The notes beneath the pieces are model-generated. The model had not been told where the DNA came from. It saw only the letters and a list, made by a program, of their open reading frames with translations, and did not search any database. DNA of 11,752 nt from Clostridia bacterium (GTDB lineage: Bacteria; Bacillota; Clostridia; Oscillospirales; Acutalibacteraceae): the NCBI GenBank assembly GCA_017502965.1, contig JAFVTZ010000014.1, forward strand, positions 1-11,752, given 5' to 3'. Made by a program: the position numbers and the translations under genes. Below are positions 6,243 to 11,752 of the stretch, piece by piece. The number at the start of each line of letters is the position of its first letter. Within the stretch, counting starts at the first letter, position 1.

Positions 6243-7454
6243 TTATTTTTGCAGAAGACGGTTCATAATGTCTGGTCCGTGCTCAACAAAAATTCCTGTT
6301 GATTTTGCCGTGGCCTCGGTGAAAGTTTCAACACCTTTTTGTGCCTTTTCGGAATCGTATATCATAAATGGAACAGGCTCGGAAGAATGGGTCATAGTAT
6401 CAAGCGGAGTGGGGTGGTCGGGCATAATGAGGATACGGTAACTCTCCCCGCAGGAATCGAGATACTCAAGCATAAGTTTAAGAGAGCGGCTGTCAATATA
6501 CTCAATAGCTTTGACTTTATTTTCTGCCTCACCTCTGTGACCGCATTCGTCGGGTGCCTCAAAGTGAAGATAAACTAAATCTGTTCCGTTTTTGAAGGCT
6601 TCTATACCTGCTTTGGTTTTGCCCTCGAAATTAGTATCAAGATATCCAGTAGAACCCGCAACTTGGGGGGTCTGCATTCCTGAACAAATACCTATGCCTT
6701 TAAGCAGGTCAACTGCACTTACAACACAGGCCGAAACGCAGTTTTTCTCCTCGAAATTTTCAAGTGCCGGTTTTCTGCCTTCGCCCCAGAGCCATATTGA
6801 GTTTGCGGGATTTTTACCCTCGGCTATTCGTTTTTTATTAACAGGGTGGTCTTTGAGAATGTCATAACTCTTAATCATCAAATCAATAAGAGGAGCGGCA
6901 TTTTCGCTGTCGCTTAAATACTCGCCGATAACCTTGCCGCTGATATCGTGAGGCGGGGTCATATTTCCAAGGTCGGTTGTGCCGTTATCAACTACAAGGC
7001 AGTGGCGGTAACTCACACCGCCGTAGAACTTATAAATCTCATTTCCGAGAGTTTCTTCAACAGTTTTAATAATTTCGTGTGCTTCTTCGGTTGAAATATC
7101 GCCTGCGCAGTAATCAACCATTCTTTTATCACTATAGTTTTCTTCATCCGAAAGGGTTACAATATTGCATCTGAGAGCAACATCTGTGTCTTTCAGGTCA
7201 ACGCCTATTGATGCTGCCTCTAAAGGAGAACGGCCTGTGTAGCAGATTTTGGGGTCGTAACCCATAACCGAAAGATTTGCAACGTCGCTGCCGGGTTTCA
7301 GCCCTGCGGCTACTGTACGGCACATACCAACCTCAGCGGTTGTTGCCAGTTTATCCATAAACGGTTTGTTTGCAAGTTCCATAGGGGTTTTGCCGTTTAA
7401 AGCAGAATTTGGGGTATCCGCCATACCGTCACAAAGTAAAACAAGATATTTCAT
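6243..7454 (-). CDS. apgM: Archaeal-type cofactor-independent phosphoglycerate mutase (ApgM family)
   Basis: A 403-residue metal-dependent enzyme of the alkaline phosphatase superfamily, expected to interconvert 3- and 2-phosphoglycerate in glycolysis. D-G-M-A-D at 9-13 provides a metal ligand. The P-G-S-D-V-A-N-L-S block (54-62) holds the probable catalytic serine, D-E-C-G-H-R-G-E is near 301-308, and M-P-D-H-P-T-P near 343-349 is followed by T-H-S-S-E-P-V-P, the metal-binding C-terminal motif. Some bacterial members of this group have been proposed as homoserine kinases, so the substrate is not certain. I start at the ATG at 7454, giving M-K-Y-L-V-L-L-C-D-G, with GGAG 8 nt upstream. An in-frame start at 7508 would lie within the predicted promoter. 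No clear terminator follows it. Confidence 0.9.
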   Translation of the reverse strand: MKYLVLLCDGMADTPNSALNGKTPMELANKPFMDKLATTAEVGMCRTVAAGLKPGSDVANLSVMGYDPKICYTGRSPLEAASIGVDLKDTDVALRCNIVTLSDEENYSDKRMVDYCAGDISTEEAHEIIKTVEETLGNEIYKFYGGVSYRHCLVVDNGTTDLGNMTPPHDISGKVIGEYLSDSENAAPLIDLMIKSYDILKDHPVNKKRIAEGKNPANSIWLWGEGRKPALENFEEKNCVSACVVSAVDLLKGIGICSGMQTPQVAGSTGYLDTNFEGKTKAGIEAFKNGTDLVYLHFEAPDECGHRGEAENKVKAIEYIDSRSLKLMLEYLDSCGESYRILIMPDHPTPLDTMTHSSEPVPFMIYDSEKAQKGVETFTEATAKSTGIFVEHGPDIMNRLLQK

Positions 7455-7485
7455 AAAAAGGACTCCAATCATTTTATATGTATAC

Positions 7486-7514
7486 ATTATATCAATTAAG
7501 TTTTCCAAAGTAAA
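7486..7514 (-). promoter_or_regulatory. Predicted sigma-A promoter for the mutase gene
   Basis: On the minus strand, TTTACT (7509-7514) and a perfect TATAAT (7486-7491) are 17 nt apart. Transcription would begin near 7479, about 25 nt before the ATG at 7454. Confidence 0.6.
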
Positions 7515-7524
7515 TAAAAAATAC

Positions 7525-7553
7525 TTTAAATTCTCTCTACTTTGCTGTATTAT
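7525..7553 (+). promoter_or_regulatory. Predicted sigma-A promoter for the U32 gene
   Basis: TTTAAA (7525-7530) and TATTAT (7548-7553) are 17 nt apart, placing the transcript start near 7560. Its -35 box lies only 10 bp from that of the divergent mutase promoter. Confidence 0.45.
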
Positions 7554-7586
7554 ATGAGTAGAATTTATTTTCGAGTGGGTAGAGTA

Positions 7587-9644
7587 ATGAAAAATATCAG
7601 AAAAGCGGAAATTTTAGCCCCTGTAGGGGATAGCGATATGCTTGTTGCCGCGGTGAGAAGCGGTGCTGATGCGGTGTATCTCGGAGCAAAAGATTTTTCC
7701 GCCAGAAGAAATGCTGAAAATTTTAGTCTCAGCGAACTTAAAAGCGCAATAGAATACTGCCATATAAGAGGGGTGAGGGTTTATCTTACCCTTAATATCC
7801 TTATAAAAGAAAATGAATTTGAAAATGCTTTTCTTTTGGCACGCGATGCCTACAATATTGGTATTGACGGAATAATAATTCAGGATTTGGGGATTGCGAG
7901 AGTTTTGAGTGAAAAAATCCCCGAACTGCCGCTTCACGCATCTACCCAGATGTCGGTACATTCGCCGTCGGCTTTGCTGCCGCTTAAAAAACTCGGGTTT
8001 ACTCAGGTTGTTGTGGCAAGAGAAATGTCAAAAGAAGAAATAGGGGAAATTTGCAAAAAGGCGCAGGAACTTTCAATGACGGTTGAGGTTTTTGTTCACG
8101 GCGCGCTTTGTATGAGTGTGTCAGGGCAGTGCCTTTTATCGGCATTTTTAGGAAGCAGAAGCGGAAACAGAGGTCTTTGCGCAGGTCCTTGCCGACTGCC
8201 GTTTAAAGCAAAAGGCGGCACAGGTTATGATTTAAGCCTTAAAGATTTATCCCTTTTGGAATATCTGGGCGAACTTTACGATATGGGTGTCCGCTCCTTT
8301 AAAATTGAGGGCAGAATGAAACGCCCCGAATATGTTGCCGCCGCAACTGCCGCCTGCAGGCAGGCACTCGATAACGGAATAATAGAAACCGAACTTGAAA
8401 ACACTTTAAAAAATGTATTCTCCCGTTCGGGATTTACTGCGGGTTACTATCAGAACCGCCTTGGCAGAGAAATGTTCGGAATAAGAACTAAAGATGATGT
8501 TCTGGCATCCGACACGGCTTTTGCGTATCTACACACTCTTTATCGGAACGAGAGAAAAAGTGTGCCCATAGGAATAAAGGCCGAAATTTTGAAAGATAAA
8601 CCCGTAACACTCACCCTGACAGACGGGGAGAACAGCGTGAAGGCTTTGGGTGAAATTCCTCAGACAGCCAAGAATCGCGCTTTAACTTCAGAAGATGTTC
8701 TCAAAAACATAACAAAACTCGGTGCTACTCCTTATTATGATGAGGGCGGCGGAGTAAATCTTGATGACGGACTTTTTGTGTCGGCAGGGGAACTGAATTT
8801 ACTCAGGCGCACCGCTTGCGAAATGCTGGACAGCGAACGGGCAAAAGTGAAACATGCGCAAAGTAATGCGGTGTATATCAAAGAAAAGAAAATAAACAAA
8901 CCGCACAAAAATAAATTATATGTACGGATAGAGAAAAAAGAACAAATCCCGAAAAACTTTGACGGAATAGACGGTATTATTTATCCGCTTGAAAATGAAC
9001 CTTTTATATTTAATGATAATATTTTGCATATTGTAGATATCCCGAGGGGGATTATAAGCGAAGACCTGATTGCAACAAGGCTTGAAAAGTTTAAAGAAGC
9101 GGGTTATAAATCCTGCCTTTGCGGAAATTTAGCCGCTTTGGAAATTGCAAGGCAAAAGGGCTTTGCAATCTTTGCCGATACGGGGCTTAATATTACAAAC
9201 AGTGAAAGTATCAAAACGGCAGAATTCTTTGGAGTGACAGCGGCGGTAATGTCTGTAGAGGAAACGATTGAAGACCTTTGTAAAATACCCTCAGATATAG
9301 AAAAAGGAATTATCGTATACGGAAATATTCCACTTATGCTGTTTAAAAACTGCCCTTTAAAAAACGGAAATTCCTGCGATAAATGCGATAAAAACGGAAC
9401 TTTAACCGACCGTAAAGGAATAGAATTTCCTGTAAGATGCAGGCTTTCATACAGCGAACTTTTAAATAGCGTGCCTATCTGGATGGCAGATAAAAGACAA
9501 GATACCGAAAAATTTGATTTTACTGTTCTTTATTTCACAAGGGAAACTCCACAAAGGGTAAATGAAGTAATAAACAGTTATAAAAACGGTTTACCACCCG
9601 ACACTCCTCATACAAGAGGACTTTATTACAGGGGAACCGTTTGA
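7587..9644 (+). CDS. U32-family protein with DUF3656-type extension (RlhA-like)
   Basis: A 685-residue member of the U32 family, historically called peptidases. Characterised relatives (E. coli RlhA and TrhP, B. subtilis TrhP1/P2) act in hydroxylation of 23S rRNA or tRNA rather than proteolysis. The N-terminal A-E-I-L-A-P-V-G, the A-D-A-V-Y-L-G block and H-A-S-T-Q-M-S-V are typical barrel motifs. Four cysteines at about 175, 182, 198 and 202 (H-G-A-L-C, G-Q-C, G-L-C-A-G-P-C-R) form the family's likely iron-sulfur or metal site. The long C-terminal part, with further cysteines near residues 585-600 and an ending in T-R-G-L-Y-Y-R-G, matches the long DUF3656-containing form. I chose the ATG at 7587 because upstream candidates overlap the promoter; GTGGG lies 7 nt before it, a weak ribosome-binding site. 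RNA substrate is inferred. Confidence 0.85.
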   Translation: MKNIRKAEILAPVGDSDMLVAAVRSGADAVYLGAKDFSARRNAENFSLSELKSAIEYCHIRGVRVYLTLNILIKENEFENAFLLARDAYNIGIDGIIIQDLGIARVLSEKIPELPLHASTQMSVHSPSALLPLKKLGFTQVVVAREMSKEEIGEICKKAQELSMTVEVFVHGALCMSVSGQCLLSAFLGSRSGNRGLCAGPCRLPFKAKGGTGYDLSLKDLSLLEYLGELYDMGVRSFKIEGRMKRPEYVAAATAACRQALDNGIIETELENTLKNVFSRSGFTAGYYQNRLGREMFGIRTKDDVLASDTAFAYLHTLYRNERKSVPIGIKAEILKDKPVTLTLTDGENSVKALGEIPQTAKNRALTSEDVLKNITKLGATPYYDEGGGVNLDDGLFVSAGELNLLRRTACEMLDSERAKVKHAQSNAVYIKEKKINKPHKNKLYVRIEKKEQIPKNFDGIDGIIYPLENEPFIFNDNILHIVDIPRGIISEDLIATRLEKFKEAGYKSCLCGNLAALEIARQKGFAIFADTGLNITNSESIKTAEFFGVTAAVMSVEETIEDLCKIPSDIEKGIIVYGNIPLMLFKNCPLKNGNSCDKCDKNGTLTDRKGIEFPVRCRLSYSELLNSVPIWMADKRQDTEKFDFTVLYFTRETPQRVNEVINSYKNGLPPDTPHTRGLYYRGTV

Positions 9645-9645
9645 G

Positions 9646-9763
9646 GTAATAAGTAAAAGTGAAGATGTAATAGGTTTGGTGTTTGCTTTGCAAACAATTT
9701 ATATATCGTGCCGCTTATGCGGCACACATTACTTATTCACTATTACTTCTTAACTTTTACTTC
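9646..9763. repeat. Double-hairpin inverted-repeat element, copy 2 (MITE-like)
   Basis: The terminal arms 9651-9673 and 9740-9762 are inverted repeats matching at 21 of 23 positions. Between them lie GTTTGC/GCAAAC (9681-9695, loop TTT) and GTGCCGC/GCGGCAC (9709-9726), joined by an AATTTATATATC spacer. As in the copy near 5095, the left arm lacks C and the right arm lacks G. It begins just after the U32 stop and encodes nothing. Confidence 0.68.
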
Positions 9764-9801
9764 AAAAAATTGTTTCGCGGTTTACCAAGAAACAATTTTT
9801 T
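9764..9801 (+). terminator. Intrinsic terminator after the U32 gene
   Basis: A perfect 13-bp stem, AAAAAATTGTTTC (9764-9776) with GAAACAATTTTTT (9789-9801), encloses a 12-nt loop and ends in T6. It lies immediately upstream of the murD promoter and insulates it. The A-tract on the left could also let it work on the other strand. Confidence 0.75.
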
Positions 9802-9804
9802 CTG

Positions 9805-9833
9805 TTGATATTTTATAAGTATATCAGTATAAT
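9805..9833 (+). promoter_or_regulatory. Strong sigma-A promoter for murD
   Basis: TTGATA (9805-9810) and a perfect TATAAT (9828-9833) are separated by 17 nt. Transcription should begin near 9840. A second TATAAT at 9843-9848 has no good -35 box. Confidence 0.75.
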
Positions 9834-9859
9834 ATAGAGTAGTATAATATGGTTATTTT

Positions 9860-9868
9860 AGGGGGAAG
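9860..9868 (+). promoter_or_regulatory. Ribosome-binding site that sets the murD start at TTG
   Basis: AGGGGGAAG lies 4 nt (counting from its last base) before the TTG at 9873. The only ATG upstream in frame, at 9849, precedes this site and lies about 9 nt from the predicted transcript start, so it has no room for its own site. Confidence 0.65.
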
Positions 9869-9872
9869 TTTT

Positions 9873-11252
9873 TTGGATTGCAAAAAGTTTTTCGAACAGA
9901 TGAAGGGTAAAAAAATTGCAATGTGCGGCATAGGTGTCAGCCACACACAGTTGATACTTGATTTTTTAGCAAAAGGCGCAAAGGTTTATGCCTGCGACAA
10001 GCGGAGCCGTGAGATGCTCGGTGATGTTGCCGACAAACTTGAAAAAGCAGGCGCAGAACTGAGGCTTGGAGACGGATATCTCGAAAACTTAGAGGTTGAT
10101 ATAATTTTCCGAACTCCCGGTATGAATTTCAATCTTCCCGAACTTGATGCGGCACGCAAAAAGGGGATTGCCGTAACCAGCGAGATGGAAGTATTTTTCG
10201 ATCTTTGCCCTGCAACTATATTTGCGGTTACAGGCTCGGACGGAAAGACCACTACCACTACCCTTATTGCAAAAATGCTCGAAGCAGAGGGCAAAAAGGT
10301 GTTTGTGGGCGGAAATATCGGAAAACCGCTTTTGCCCGAAATTGAAAACATAAGCGCAGAGGATTTTGTTGTGGTTGAACTTTCCTCTTTCCAACTTATT
10401 TCTATGAGAAAGAGTCCTGATGTTGCGGTTGTTACCAATGTGGCACCAAATCACCTTGATGTTCATAAAGATATGGACGAATATGTTGAAGCAAAGAAGA
10501 ATGTGATTCTTCATCAGAATGCTTTTTCGAGAACTGTTTTAAACCGTGATAACGAAATCACCGAAGGCTTCCGTCAGTTTGTAAGAGGTCAGTCTTTGGG
10601 ATTCAGTATGGAACGCCGTCTTAACAACGGTGCATGGCTTGATGACGAAGGATATCTGCACATGGCATACAGAGGAATGGATGTTCCGATTATGCACAAG
10701 AGCGAAATTGCTATTATCGGCGACCATAATGTAGCAAACTATCTGACCGCTATAACCGCTGTATGGGGCTTTGTTGATATGGATTCCATAAAGCGTGTTG
10801 CCCGTGAGTTTGGCGGAGTTGAGCACAGAATAGAATTTGTCCGCGAAGTAAACGGTGTTAAATACTATAACGATTCTATCGCTTCCAGCCCTACAAGAAC
10901 TATTGCAGGTCTTAAAGCGTTTGATAAAAAGGTTCATCTTATTGCAGGCGGTTATGATAAGCATATTCCGTTTGAACCGATGGTACCTTATGTTATAGAT
11001 AAGGTTGAAAAACTCTATCTTTGCGGCGATACTGCAGATAAAATAGAGAAAGCAGTCCGTGACAGTGCGGATTATAAAGGCTTCCCTGAAATTATAAGGG
11101 TTGCCGATATAGCCGAGGCGGTAAAGAAAGCAAATGAGAATACAAAAGAGGGCGATACCGTAACATTAAGCCCTGCTTGCGCCAGTTTTGATGCTTTTCC
11201 GAACTTTGCCGCAAGAGGAAATTACTTTAAGGAACTGGTAAATAAACTGTGA
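9873..11252 (+). CDS. murD: UDP-N-acetylmuramoylalanine--D-glutamate ligase (MurD)
   Basis: A cytoplasmic peptidoglycan-precursor enzyme that adds D-glutamate to UDP-MurNAc-L-alanine using ATP. It is 459 residues, a normal length. The N-terminal nucleotide-binding domain starts with G-I-G-V-S-H near residue 19. The ATP P-loop is V-T-G-S-D-G-K-T-T-T at 119-128, followed by G-G-N-I-G-K-P, E-L-S-S-F-Q-L and N-H-L-D-V-H; K208 or K209 in E-A-K-K-N-V fits the carbamylated lysine position. D-H-N-V-A-N is at 284-289, H-R-I-E near 318, and the C-terminal domain carries L-S-P-A-C-A-S-F-D near 432-440, which favours MurD over the other Mur ligases. The TTG start is set by the strong upstream ribosome-binding site. 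It is not within a dcw cluster here; its stop overlaps the next gene as TGATG. Confidence 0.93.
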   Translation: MDCKKFFEQMKGKKIAMCGIGVSHTQLILDFLAKGAKVYACDKRSREMLGDVADKLEKAGAELRLGDGYLENLEVDIIFRTPGMNFNLPELDAARKKGIAVTSEMEVFFDLCPATIFAVTGSDGKTTTTTLIAKMLEAEGKKVFVGGNIGKPLLPEIENISAEDFVVVELSSFQLISMRKSPDVAVVTNVAPNHLDVHKDMDEYVEAKKNVILHQNAFSRTVLNRDNEITEGFRQFVRGQSLGFSMERRLNNGAWLDDEGYLHMAYRGMDVPIMHKSEIAIIGDHNVANYLTAITAVWGFVDMDSIKRVAREFGGVEHRIEFVREVNGVKYYNDSIASSPTRTIAGLKAFDKKVHLIAGGYDKHIPFEPMVPYVIDKVEKLYLCGDTADKIEKAVRDSADYKGFPEIIRVADIAEAVKKANENTKEGDTVTLSPACASFDAFPNFAARGNYFKELVNKL

Positions 11253-11752
11253 TGAATGTTAAAGATACACTTTTTTCTTTGTCGGCTGAAGATGCGATTG
11301 GAAATATATCTTCTGCGGCAGACAAAGCCTTGGAACTTATGTCGCCTTATGCTGTGTGCGAAAAGACTGACAACTTGACAGTTATAGGATTTTTAAAGGG
11401 AGATAGCCATTACACCCTTATGCTCGATGCTCATATCGATCAGGTCGGTATGATAGTGACCGATGTTGATGATAAAGGTTTTCTCACTGTTGAGAAAGCA
11501 GGGGGGATAGATATCCGTAGTCTGCCGTCCCGCAGAGTAACTGTTCACGGTAAAGAAAAAATTACTGCTGTTTTCTGTTCAACTCCGCCGCATCTTGCGT
11601 CGGGTGAAAAGGAATACAGCGATATAACCGAAATCAAACTCGATACAATGCTCGGCGAAAAGGCTAAAGAAATTATTTCTCTGGGTGACTATGTAACATT
11701 CAATAACGAGCCTTGCGAATTATCGCCCGACCGCATTATGGGAAGGTCTTTT
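11252..11752 (+). CDS. M42-family metallopeptidase, N-terminal part (truncated by window end)
   Basis: The first 167 residues of a gene that continues beyond the window. L-D-A-H-I-D-Q-V-G at 58-66 carries the first metal ligand (H61) and the adjacent D63 of M42 aminopeptidases (FrvX/YsdC type). G-G-I-D near 84-87, G-D-Y-V-T-F at 145-150 and a final D-R-I-M-G-R-S-F, which usually leads into the metal-binding D-D/D-N-R segment, agree with this. M42 enzymes are cytoplasmic, di-metal, often dodecameric aminopeptidases. The ATG at 11252 shares a base with the murD stop (TGATG), and no well-placed ribosome-binding site is visible, so translation is probably coupled to murD. The catalytic C-terminal half cannot be checked. 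Confidence 0.87.
   Translation, partial: MNVKDTLFSLSAEDAIGNISSAADKALELMSPYAVCEKTDNLTVIGFLKGDSHYTLMLDAHIDQVGMIVTDVDDKGFLTVEKAGGIDIRSLPSRRVTVHGKEKITAVFCSTPPHLASGEKEYSDITEIKLDTMLGEKAKEIISLGDYVTFNNEPCELSPDRIMGRSF

Noticed and set aside
9646..9763. CRISPR-like or riboswitch explanation for the hairpin region.
   Set aside because: There are no repeated units with spacers, and the region lies downstream of one terminating gene and upstream of the murD promoter, so it is not in the murD leader.
9986..10964. Three antisense open frames of 140-150 codons across murD.
   Set aside because: They lie opposite a well-supported gene, have no family-like motifs and no promoter or ribosome-binding site.

Overview
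The window looks like chromosomal DNA from an anaerobic, spore-forming member of the Firmicutes (Clostridia, perhaps Oscillospirales-like). This rests on a GerA-type spore germinant-receptor operon, low-to-moderate GC content by eye, sigma-A-type promoters (for example TTGATA-17-TATAAT), purine-rich Shine-Dalgarno sites and many 1-4 nt stop/start overlaps. The taxonomic placement is inference; no rRNA gene or other marker is present.

Layout. (1) Bases 1-1004: the 3' end of a type II restriction-modification operon, with the C-terminal part of a DpnII-like endonuclease followed by a DNA methyltransferase overlapping it by one base. (2) 1013-1654: a HAD-family phosphatase whose ribosome-binding site overlaps the methyltransferase stop, closed by a perfect-stem terminator. 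(3) 1731-5094: a germinant-receptor operon in the order A-C-B, tightly overlapped, in which the B subunit (permease) is cut into two same-frame pieces by one TAG codon and also looks short at its C-terminus. (4) 5095-5254: a double-hairpin repeat element and a bidirectional terminator. (5) 5266-5946, minus strand: a hemolysin III/PAQR membrane protein. (6) 5947-6242: a non-coding, AT-rich stretch with a 28-bp near-palindrome and a cluster of DnaA boxes. (7) 6243-7454, minus strand: an archaeal-type cofactor-independent phosphoglycerate mutase, with a promoter back-to-back with that of (8) 7587-9644, a U32 (DUF3656-type) protein. (9) 9646-9801: a second double-hairpin element and a terminator. 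(10) 9873-11252: murD, from a strong promoter and a TTG start, overlapping (11) a truncated M42 metallopeptidase that runs off the end of the window.

How it fits together. The middle is ordinary chromosome: germination, glycolysis, RNA modification, cell wall synthesis and peptide turnover. The left end is a restriction-modification system. GATC, the expected DpnII-family target, occurs only twice in the whole window by eye, against roughly forty expected from base composition, which suggests long exposure of this lineage to GATC restriction. The least explained features are the DnaA-box cluster away from any dnaA gene, the amber-split germinant permease, and the paired double-hairpin elements. 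I found no clear new defence or mobile system.
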